NCBI GenBank assembly: GCA_031260365.1
Contig: JAIRJY010000063.1
Coordinates: 1-7,319, forward strand
Length of the DNA: 7,319 nt
Reading direction: 5' to 3'
DNA from: Nitrososphaerota archaeon
GTDB taxonomy: Archaea; Thermoproteota; Bathyarchaeia; Bathyarchaeales; Bathycorpusculaceae
Of the stretch, positions 1 to 5,857 are shown in pieces; the first letter of the stretch is position 1; each line of letters begins with the position of its first letter. A program made the translations under genes and the position numbers. The notes beneath the pieces were generated by a model. The model saw nothing but the letters and a program-made list of their open reading frames with translations. It searched no databases and had not been told where the DNA came from.

Positions 1-203
1 AGAAGTCAAAGTATCATACGCTTAGTGCAGCTGAAACAGCTGAAAACCTGCGTATTGCTCGTGACAGAATGTTAATTGAAAATATTATTGCAAAATTTAA
101 AGTGTTTAAAATTCTCTCAAACAAATATCGCAACAGAAGAAAAAGATACAACCTACGAATGACCCTCATCTGCAGCATCTACAACAAAGAACTACACACA
201 TAA
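1..203 (+). CDS. IS5-type DDE transposase, C-terminal fragment (5' end outside window)
   Basis: The frame starting at base 3 is open from the window edge to TAA at 201-203 and encodes 66 residues. The fragment matches the end of IS5-family (DDE_Tnp_4-like) transposases. It has an R-x-x-x-E segment (RDRMLIENI, Glu at fragment residue 26) that should be the third catalytic acid of the DDE triad. A basic stretch (KILSNKYRNRRKRYNLR) follows, then a short hydrophobic end with IYNKEL. The family cuts and pastes insertion sequences by metal-dependent strand transfer. The N-terminal part and the left end of the element lie outside the window, so intactness cannot be judged. The right terminal repeat could not be identified without its partner. 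A T8 run begins 22 nt after the stop. Family call is from recalled motif shape; subgroup is uncertain. Confidence 0.8.
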   Translation, partial: KSKYHTLSAAETAENLRIARDRMLIENIIAKFKVFKILSNKYRNRRKRYNLRMTLICSIYNKELHT

Positions 204-225
204 TTCCCGAACAGGTCTACTATAG

Positions 226-233
226 TTTTTTTT
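226..233 (+). terminator. Oligo-T run after the transposase
   Basis: Eight consecutive T residues lie 22 nt downstream of the transposase TAA. Archaeal RNA polymerase terminates at oligo-T on the non-template strand without needing a hairpin, so this is a plausible terminator. It could also lie near the right end of the insertion element. Confidence 0.4.
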
Positions 234-301
234 AATTATCGTTCTTCGTCTTCAGGTGTTTATGCAGACTAGAAAACGAGTACACAAACATTTTCTGCAG
301 T

Positions 302-372
302 TATGAGGCATAAAATAGCAATCCCTGAAAAGTTATACAATATTCATTCTTTCAATCTGTAACTGCCTCATA
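302..372. repeat. 9-bp inverted repeat, 53-nt spacing
   Basis: TATGAGGCA at 302-310 is the exact reverse complement of TGCCTCATA at 364-372, and pairing does not extend beyond the arms. A 9-bp match at this spacing can arise by chance in a few hundred bases, so it is only weak evidence of structure or of a small element's ends. Confidence 0.3.
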
Positions 373-461
373 CTATCAAATAACTTGAACATTTCTAAAG
401 TTAATCCGTTATGTGATAACACGGGTGCATACTGGTGTGTTTTATTCTTTTAAAAAATTCA

Positions 462-520
462 AAACTTTCCAAACTCGCGAATCCAATGCTAAACCAAAGT
501 GTGCTTTATTTGGAAAGTTT
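462..520. repeat. Perfect 12-bp inverted repeat with 35-nt loop
   Basis: AAACTTTCCAAA at 462-473 is the exact reverse complement of TTTGGAAAGTTT at 509-520, with 35 nt between the arms. A perfect 12-bp pair at this distance is unlikely by chance even in AT-rich DNA. It could form a hairpin in RNA, be a relic of mobile-element ends next to the transposase, or be a protein site upstream of the topoisomerase. Pairing does not extend cleanly outward or inward. Confidence 0.6.
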
Positions 521-715
521 ACTAATTCAAAAAGAACCTATTTCTAGGGAATACCAAAAATACAGTTGCTTCTTTCACCTATTTCTTCATCATACGACAC
601 CACCAAAACGGAAATTACACCCACTAAAAGTGATTCTCCACATGTTTTGGGTTCAAATGTTTATGTTAGCAAGTGTATTCATATTACTAAATAGTTGAAG
701 TGCTGTGTAGTACTG

Positions 716-2794
716 TTGAGAAAATATACGTTAATTATTGCTGAGAAACCTGATGCTGCAAGTCGTATAGCTACAGCTTTGGATGATAATGGAAAAACTA
801 TAAGAGAAAATAGTAAGGATGTACCTTTTTTTGTAGCAAAAAATGGAGATAAAGAAATAATTGTAGCTTCAGCGCTAGGTCATTTGTACACGGTTACAGG
901 AACAAAAAAGGGTGAATGGAGCTACCCCGTTTTTAATTATCAATGGCAACCACGCTGGATCGTTGAGAAAAGCGCGTCAAAAATTCGGGTTTGGTTAAAA
1001 GTGATCTCGAAACTAGCGGAGAACGCGACAGAATTCGTTGATGCCTGTGATTATGATATTGAAGGTAGTATTATAGGTTACTCTATTCTCAAATATGCGT
1101 GTAATGGTAAAGAAAAGACAGCCAAACGTATGAAGTACTCTACGCTTACCAGAGAAGAACTCAAAGAGTCATTTGCAAATTTATTACCACATCTTGATTT
1201 TGATCTTATCGAAGCTGGTTTGGCGAGACATGAAATAGATTGGCTGTATGGCATAAATCTTTCGCGTGCATTAACATTAGCAGCAAAAAATAGTAGCTGC
1301 AGGTATACCACATTGAGTACGGGTCGCGTGCAAGGTCCAACTTTAAAATACTTAGAAACACGAGAAAAAAACATACGCGTTTTTGTTCCAACACCATTTT
1401 GGAACATAACAGCAAAAATAAGCATAGATGACCACTCATTTGATTTTGAATACGGAAAAAAGGCTATTGAAACAAAAACGGAAGCAACTAACATCAGTGC
1501 AACTTGTAAAGTTAGAGAAGGAAAAATTGACAAAATTGACATAAAAGAATTTCAACAAAATCCACCAGTGCCATTTGATTTAAGCGCGCTTCAAAGTGAA
1601 GCATACAACTTTTTTAAGTACACACCAATTCAAACATCTAAAATTGCTCAATACCTCTATGTTAATGCCCTAATTTCTTACCCTAGAACAAGCAGCCAAA
1701 AGTTGCCGCCAACTATAGGTTATGATATTATACTTAAAAAACTCTGCAAATCAACATTGTATCAGGAATTAGCACAGAAACTTTTAGTTCAAGGCGCACT
1801 GAAACCTAATGAAGGTACAAAAGTTGACCCAGCTCACCCTGCAATTTATCCAACAGGTGATCAACCTGATAAAGCATTAGATGCTTCTGAAAAAAACATC
1901 TATGATTTAATTGTTAAACGATTTCTCGCGGTTTTCGGTGAACCGGTCCTTAAGCAGAGTGTCAAAGTTTCAGTAGACATTAATCAGAACCTGTTTTTTA
2001 TGACCGGCTACCGTACGTTAAAAGAAGGCTGGATGAAATATTACAAACCTTATGTCCATTCCAAAGATGTTTCATTACCGAAACTTTTTGAAGGTAAAAA
2101 AGTTACAGTAGAAAACGTCGTTTTAAAAGATAATTTCACTAAACCACCTTTAAGATACAATCCGCGAAGTCTCCTTAAAAAAATGGAAAAAGAAAAAATA
2201 GGCACTAAAGCAACCAGAGCAACTGTAATTCAGACCCTGTATACCCGTAAATATTTAGAAGGCGTACAAAACATGACCATTACTGACCTTGGATTTGGAG
2301 TAGCTGAAGTACTAAGAAACTATTGTCCAGATGTTGCCTCCTCTGAAATGACAAAAAAACTTGAAGAAAAAATGGAACAAATCCAACTAAAACAAGACAC
2401 TAAACAAAACGTGCTTACAGATGCAATTAAAGTTTTAAAAACTGTTACATCGACACTTAAACAGAATCAAACAGAAATTGGGGTGCAACTTGGGCAAAAA
2501 ATTAAACAGCTACAACTTGACAGACAAACTGTAGGAAACTGTAATAAATGCCAAACAGGAAAGCTAGTTATTATTCGTTCCAAAAAAACCGGCAAACGCT
2601 TTATTGGTTGCACCAACTTTTTTGAAAGCACATGCAACGCTTCTTTTCCACTACCGCAAAAAGGCACAATTAAATCATTATCATCACTCTGCAAAACTTG
2701 TGGTTACCCAGTCATTAAAGTTTTAATTAGTCAAAAATACCCATGGAATTTATGTCTTAACCCTAACTGCCCAGTTAAGGAGAATAAAAAATGA
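716..2794 (+). CDS. topA: DNA topoisomerase IA (archaeal type)
   Basis: This enzyme relaxes negatively supercoiled DNA by cutting one strand through a 5'-phosphotyrosine link and passing the other. With the TTG at 716 as start it has 692 residues. The N-terminal Toprim domain shows Glu10 in IIAEKPDAA and the metal-binding Asp112/Asp114/Glu116 in DYDIEGS, the archaeal form of the bacterial DxDREGE motif. The catalytic Tyr322 sits in ISYPRTSS with Arg324, and the family motif HPAIYPTG begins at His374. Two C-terminal zinc ribbons are visible: Cys609/612/632/640 and Cys659/662/680/685. The TTG at 695 would add seven atypical residues (MKCCVVL) ahead of the conserved RKYTLIIAEKP, so TTG716 is preferred; neither start has a Shine-Dalgarno site, so a leaderless message is possible. 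The stop overlaps the next gene's ATG (ATGA). Full length for the family; no reverse-gyrase helicase part. Confidence 0.97.
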   Translation: MRKYTLIIAEKPDAASRIATALDDNGKTIRENSKDVPFFVAKNGDKEIIVASALGHLYTVTGTKKGEWSYPVFNYQWQPRWIVEKSASKIRVWLKVISKLAENATEFVDACDYDIEGSIIGYSILKYACNGKEKTAKRMKYSTLTREELKESFANLLPHLDFDLIEAGLARHEIDWLYGINLSRALTLAAKNSSCRYTTLSTGRVQGPTLKYLETREKNIRVFVPTPFWNITAKISIDDHSFDFEYGKKAIETKTEATNISATCKVREGKIDKIDIKEFQQNPPVPFDLSALQSEAYNFFKYTPIQTSKIAQYLYVNALISYPRTSSQKLPPTIGYDIILKKLCKSTLYQELAQKLLVQGALKPNEGTKVDPAHPAIYPTGDQPDKALDASEKNIYDLIVKRFLAVFGEPVLKQSVKVSVDINQNLFFMTGYRTLKEGWMKYYKPYVHSKDVSLPKLFEGKKVTVENVVLKDNFTKPPLRYNPRSLLKKMEKEKIGTKATRATVIQTLYTRKYLEGVQNMTITDLGFGVAEVLRNYCPDVASSEMTKKLEEKMEQIQLKQDTKQNVLTDAIKVLKTVTSTLKQNQTEIGVQLGQKIKQLQLDRQTVGNCNKCQTGKLVIIRSKKTGKRFIGCTNFFESTCNASFPLPQKGTIKSLSSLCKTCGYPVIKVLISQKYPWNLCLNPNCPVKENKK
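2777..2782 (+). promoter_or_regulatory. Ribosome binding site for the zinc-finger gene
   Basis: AAGGAG lies 8 nt ahead of the ATG at 2791, inside the end of the topoisomerase gene. It supports this start and translation coupled to the topoisomerase. Confidence 0.75.
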
Positions 2795-3021
2795 GCTGTA
2801 AAATTTGTAGCCGTCAAGTAAAAGAAAAAGGGTATTGCAATCGGCATTTAAAGGCTTATCAGAATATTTACGAAAAATTTGAAATGTGGAAGAAAGCATT
2901 AGAGGTTACTTGGATGGATTACTTAAGTAAGATTTCGAAAAATTCATTAACCGGAGAATGGGCTAAAGAAGTAGCAAAGCAATTAATTGAGGACGATAGG
3001 AGAAATGTCAAAGAAAAATAA
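2791..3021 (+). CDS. Small zinc-finger protein, function unknown
   Basis: A 76-residue protein. The N-terminus has Cys3-x2-Cys6-x9-Cys16-x2-His19 (CKICSRQ...YCNRH), a likely single-zinc site. The rest is charged and probably helical, with several aromatic residues (MWKKALEV, WMDYL, TGEWAKEVAKQL). I recognise no named family. The ATG overlaps the topoisomerase stop by four bases and has a good ribosome binding site; the 3' end overlaps the next gene by 17 bases. The three genes are therefore probably one transcript with coupled translation. An accessory or regulatory role with nucleic acid or with the topoisomerase is inference from context and the zinc site only. Confidence 0.88.
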   Translation: MSCKICSRQVKEKGYCNRHLKAYQNIYEKFEMWKKALEVTWMDYLSKISKNSLTGEWAKEVAKQLIEDDRRNVKEK

Positions 3022-3469
3022 GAAACAACAAATAAAACAGAAACCAGCACCTACAATCACTCAGTCGTCATTGTCTTTTTCACTTAGTAAATGGTTCAAA
3101 AAAGTCGTAACAACTCAACCATTTGCCCTAATAATAACAGTTGTTTTTATTGGTGTTGCATTGTTCCTACTTGGAGGCGGCATATACACCATAACAACTG
3201 AAGGAATTTTAACTTCGTGGTATAGTGGCAGTAAATTTTACTTCTTATACCCAGGAAGCCTAAGCGACCAGTTTGTCTCAGAAACAATAATAACATTAAT
3301 GCTGTACGTAATAGGATTCACGGGCTTTTTAACAGTTTACCAAAGCACTAAAAACGCTAACAAACCAAGACAAGCATACATATTAATGGCTGTCGGCATA
3401 AGCCTAATTTTGTTATCGTACATATTCCTTGAAAGTGCAATTGACATAAAACAGACCGGGATAACCTAA
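3005..3469 (+). CDS. Three-helix membrane protein, possibly OST3/OST6-like
   Basis: A 154-residue protein from ATG3005. An in-frame TTG at 2987 would add six residues (MRTIGE). ATG3005 is preferred: an AGGAG lies just upstream (tight, 2-nt spacing) and it gives a typical lysine-rich cytoplasmic start (MSKKNKKQQ). Three hydrophobic helices are visible at about residues 40-62, 93-113 and 124-143. An aromatic loop (SWYSGSKFYFLYPGSLSDQF) lies between the first two and a short tail follows the third. The order Q-F-V-x-E-T, helix, basic loop with a PRQA turn, G-x-S-helix, F-L, then K-Q-T-G recalls the membrane part of OST3/OST6/MagT1 oligosaccharyltransferase subunits. The thioredoxin domain is absent and the match is weak, so the product is best called an uncharacterised membrane protein. 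It is the last gene of the topoisomerase cluster and is followed at once by an oligo-T terminator. Confidence 0.88.
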   Translation: MSKKNKKQQIKQKPAPTITQSSLSFSLSKWFKKVVTTQPFALIITVVFIGVALFLLGGGIYTITTEGILTSWYSGSKFYFLYPGSLSDQFVSETIITLMLYVIGFTGFLTVYQSTKNANKPRQAYILMAVGISLILLSYIFLESAIDIKQTGIT

Positions 3470-3470
3470 C

Positions 3471-3482
3471 TTTTTTCTTTTT
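3471..3482 (+). terminator. Oligo-T terminator of the topoisomerase cluster
   Basis: T6-C-T5 begins one base after the membrane-protein TAA, with no hairpin ahead of it. This is the usual archaeal intrinsic terminator form and probably ends the three-gene transcript. Confidence 0.7.
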
Positions 3483-3945
3483 CCGAAATTTATCTTTTTA
3501 AAAATATTGTTTTAAATTATAGTTTTGCCAGGATTTTTATAGTAACTTTTGGAGTTCATTAGCTCGTAGACATTTTGGTTTTAGAGCATGTGTACTAAAT
3601 TACGCCACATTCTATCTATAACAACTACAAATCATTTAAAAATTTCACAGACTCACCATGAAGAAAACAAAAAACCTCCCCCCCTAAAACCACGCATAAA
3701 CCAAAAAATACTAATCTTCAAACAAAAAATTTAAACCAAAACAACAACCCCCAAACACACTATAAACCCGACCAAACTGCAAAACCCAACTAAACAACCA
3801 CACACCTATACTACTCACACTATTACTTTACGACCATCTAAAAACTCTACACAACAATTTGGTTATACCTTGTAAACCTTAACAAACAAACACACCCTTT
3901 TGTATTTATTTGATAAAACATGTTTGATTTATCACATTACCACAT
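3483..3945. other. Convergent intergenic spacer with extreme strand asymmetry
   Basis: No gene was found. From 3661 to 3900 the + strand has 8 G against 76 C by hand count, so it is nearly all A, C and some T. The stretch includes a run of seven or more C near 3678-3684 and A6 runs at 3669-3674, 3703-3708 and 3724-3729. The A-runs read as T6 in the carS direction and could act as serial terminators for carS transcripts. The part from 3483 to about 3600 is instead T-rich with ordinary G. No periodic repeat, tRNA or recognisable structured RNA was seen. Confidence 0.6.
3911..3934. repeat. 7-bp hairpin just beyond the carS stop
   Basis: TGATAAA at 3911-3917 pairs with TTTATCA at 3928-3934 around a 10-nt loop, about 12 nt beyond the carS stop. 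It could protect or shape the carS 3' end. No T-run follows directly on the minus strand, and a 7-bp AT-rich match may be chance. Confidence 0.35.
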
Positions 3946-4440
3946 TTACCATGGGTGTTTTTTAAGTTTAAGTTTATACGCACAGATATTGGTAAACAAA
4001 TGAATTGGTGGAGTAATTAACAGAGTTATTACTGCGACTTCCCAGTTTATCAAAGAAAGCGGGAGCGAAAAAAAGATTGCACCAACAACAAAATCAAGCT
4101 GATCAATAATAGGAAGCTTCCCACCGGGAGCAATGTTTAACCGTCTTTTGAGAAAAGCTGCGAATAAATCACCTAAAAGTGCTCCAAGCGGAGTGAGGAC
4201 TGCAAAAAGAATGGATACATCAAAAAAGTAACATTCGATTAAGCCAACACTAAAACCGATAACCCAACCAAAAAAGAACCCTCGAAAAGTTTTGTTGTTA
4301 CCAAATAAGCGTTTACCGTCAATAAAGTTTTTACCGAAATCAATTTTGGTTCCGCCACCAGCGAGTACTGGCGTGCCGTTTGCGCAGTAAGCGGGAAAAA
4401 CGAATATTAATGCTTGGATTATTAGTAACGCAATGTCCAT
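3946..4440 (-). CDS. carS: CDP-archaeol synthase
   Basis: This integral membrane enzyme transfers CMP from CTP to digeranylgeranylglyceryl phosphate to give CDP-archaeol, the precursor for archaeal phospholipid head-group attachment (EC 2.7.7.67; the former DUF46 family). The 164 residues fit the family size. Conserved landmarks are AYCANGTPVLAGGG (residues 17-30), IDFGKNFIDGKRLFG (33-47), KTFRGF (50-55), GDLFAAFLKRR (90-100) and PIIDQLDFVVGA (110-121), whose Asp and Lys/Arg residues probably bind the metal and nucleotide. About five hydrophobic helices surround these polar loops. ATG4440 begins the conserved part directly. The gene lies 30 nt downstream of the RadB-like gene on the same strand, but a TATA-like site in that gap suggests it may also have its own leaderless transcript. 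Confidence 0.97.
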   Translation of the reverse strand: MDIALLIIQALIFVFPAYCANGTPVLAGGGTKIDFGKNFIDGKRLFGNNKTFRGFFFGWVIGFSVGLIECYFFDVSILFAVLTPLGALLGDLFAAFLKRRLNIAPGGKLPIIDQLDFVVGAIFFSLPLSLINWEVAVITLLITPPIHLFTNICAYKLKLKKHPW

Positions 4441-4453
4441 GTTTTTGACCAGA

Positions 4454-4469
4454 CTATTTATTCATATAG
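4454..4469 (-). promoter_or_regulatory. Putative TATA box for carS
   Basis: On the minus strand the gap before carS reads CTATATGAATAAATAG, and its CTATATGAA part is centred about 26 nt from the ATG. That is the usual archaeal TATA-to-start distance for a leaderless message. No Shine-Dalgarno site precedes the ATG, which agrees. AT-rich sequence makes such matches common. Confidence 0.4.
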
Positions 4470-4470
4470 T

Positions 4471-5166
4471 TCAGGCTTCGGATATACCTCTTTCAGCTAT
4501 TTGTATATAACAGGTAACATGCACCATTTTTGTATGGTTTTTCTCGATTATTACTTTGACTATTTTTGTTTCTGTTGGTTTAAGAGAAATGATGTTATCA
4601 GCCCAAAAGGTTAGTACACGATTTGCAGCTGGTTTAGTGTTACTTGACATGTCATTGAATATGCTTCTTACTTGGCTGTTTATTATTATTGGAATTTTTT
4701 GGATTTTTGCTGTTTGTGCTAAAATAGCCATTTGTCTGTTTAATTCACGGTTCACATTAAATGCTTTTGTTTTGTTTTGGGCTTCTGCAAGTTTGGCTCC
4801 ATATAACGAGTTTATAGTGTCGATAACTATTAAGCCAAAATTATGTGTTATGTAAGCGTTTATTTTGTCTATTACTACGGTTTGTTCTTTGAAGTCTACT
4901 GGTTTAATTAGTAGAATTTTGTCGGCTATATGGTCAAATTTTTCAGCGGCGATTTGTGCGAGTCTTTTAGGGGAAAACGTGTTGTCACAATCAATATATA
5001 AGGTTTTTAGACCTTGTAGTGCGCAGTTAAAAGCGCATTGGGTTGTAAGAGTGCTTTTACCAGTCTCCGGTTCACCATAAATTAGTGTAATTGTCTCAGA
5101 ATCGATACCGCCAGCTATAGTGTCGATACAGCCTATACCTGTTAAAACTTTTTTTGTGCCAACCAC
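4471..5166 (-). CDS. radB: RadB-like RecA-family ATPase
   Basis: A 231-residue single-domain RecA/RadA paralogue. Walker A is GEPETGKST (residues 31-39) and Walker B is LIVIDT (112-117). A NSQVRSIF segment (163-170) matches the sensor/L1 region of RadA and RadB (there NQVY or similar), and a later segment contains P179 and R183. The N-terminal DNA-binding domain of RadA is missing, and the length fits RadB, a recombination mediator that aids RadA and has weak ATPase activity. A KaiC-like ATPase is the main alternative. The start is GTG at 5166, giving MVGTKKVLTGI; no Shine-Dalgarno site is visible. It is the upstream gene of a pair with carS, with no obvious functional link. Confidence 0.85.
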   Translation of the reverse strand: MVGTKKVLTGIGCIDTIAGGIDSETITLIYGEPETGKSTLTTQCAFNCALQGLKTLYIDCDNTFSPKRLAQIAAEKFDHIADKILLIKPVDFKEQTVVIDKINAYITHNFGLIVIDTINSLYGAKLAEAQNKTKAFNVNRELNRQMAILAQTAKIQKIPIIINSQVRSIFNDMSSNTKPAANRVLTFWADNIISLKPTETKIVKVIIEKNHTKMVHVTCYIQIAERGISEA

Positions 5167-5857
5167 GGAAAATGTACACCAAGACGATTAATTTAGGCTA
5201 ATAATATGTTTTGCATTTAAAAAATATTATCAGACAGACTGGATAAAAGTGAAAATCACAGTTACTACAGTACAAGGAAGTTATGTTTTCACATAGCAAA
5301 GCTACTTACAGAAAATAATACGTCATTTTCAGTTTAATGTCTAATGAGCCACATATTTACAGAAGTACAAAGTATCAGAACAAATCCTGAAAAGAAAACG
5401 AGTTTTTGACGAAAAATTTAACGTTTACGTGTGTCGACGAACATGATAACCTAAGTCAAATTACAATCAGCTTCAAGGAAAAGAGTGCTAAAAAATAGGT
5501 TGGTGTTATCTATATGGAAGCACAGGATTACTAGTAATAACCAGACAGTAAAATGATAATTGAGGCGAACTGTTTAAGCATACGAGAGACAGATAATAAA
5601 ATAGAAAGTATATTAAAAAACGTTAACTTATCAAATATAAACATTAGAACAAAAATGGAAAATAGAACACCAACTTACAAATAACTATTTGAAACATTAG
5701 GTAAAACACTGCACCTAAAATTATATTGAAAGTTGTTAACTAAGCTGGAACAAAATTACCGATAAGTAAACGCAGAAGCCGAAGAATAAAATACATAATT
5801 TCAGCTGCAAGAATATCAACAAATATGTTGTATTTACAGAGAAGGAGAAAAAAAGAA
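5167..5857. other. Long divergent intergenic region, apparently non-coding
   Basis: About 690 bases lie between the RadB-like start and the kinase start. Stops are frequent in all frames. The only notable short frame is 5553-5684 (+, 43 codons from ATG, no ribosome binding site, no family resemblance). Small symmetrical sites include the 12-bp palindrome ATTACTAGTAAT at 5527-5538 and a 7-bp pair ATAATAT/ATATTAT at 5201-5207/5224-5230 near the RadB-like promoter area. Promoters for both flanking genes must lie here, but no TATA box stands out from the AT-rich background. No tRNA, C/D-box RNA or mobile-element remnant was recognised. Confidence 0.55.
5841..5847 (+). promoter_or_regulatory. Ribosome binding site deciding the kinase start
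   Basis: GAAGGAG lies 10 nt ahead of ATG5858. It falls inside the frame opened by the upstream ATG5825, so it argues for the downstream start. The spacing is slightly long. Confidence 0.65.

Larger units (their letters stand above)
204..715. other. Intergenic region upstream of topoisomerase, no convincing gene
   Basis: No recognised protein or RNA gene was found. The stretch holds the oligo-T run, two inverted repeats (302-310/364-372 and 462-473/509-520) and two overlapping open frames over about 390-698 that resemble no family I recognise. One of these is in the topoisomerase frame and is interrupted only by TAG at 545-547 and TAG at 692-694; the next stop upstream is TGA at 386-388. The other opens with GTG at 435 and runs to a stop at 696-698, overlapping the first bases of the topoisomerase frame. 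An AT-rich segment near 681-693 could be a TATA box for a leaderless topoisomerase transcript. The right end of the insertion element should fall in the first part of this region. Confidence 0.6.

Noticed and set aside
435..698. 87-codon + strand frame opening with GTG just before topA
   Set aside because: No ribosome binding site, no recognisable family, and it overlaps the inverted repeat and the other open frame. It is kept only as part of the upstream-region observation.
1078..1542. 154-codon minus-strand frame inside topA
   Set aside because: It lies wholly opposite the well-supported topoisomerase and its translation resembles no family.
3470..3945. CRISPR array or tandem repeat in the A/C-rich spacer
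   Set aside because: No repeated unit of constant length or spacing was found; it is low complexity only.
5553..5684. 43-codon + strand frame in the divergent gap
   Set aside because: No ribosome binding site, no resemblance to known small proteins, and this length is expected by chance over 690 bases.
5167..5857. tRNA or C/D-box RNA gene
   Set aside because: No T-loop GTTCRANNC with matching arms, and no C box with a D box at suitable distance, could be placed.
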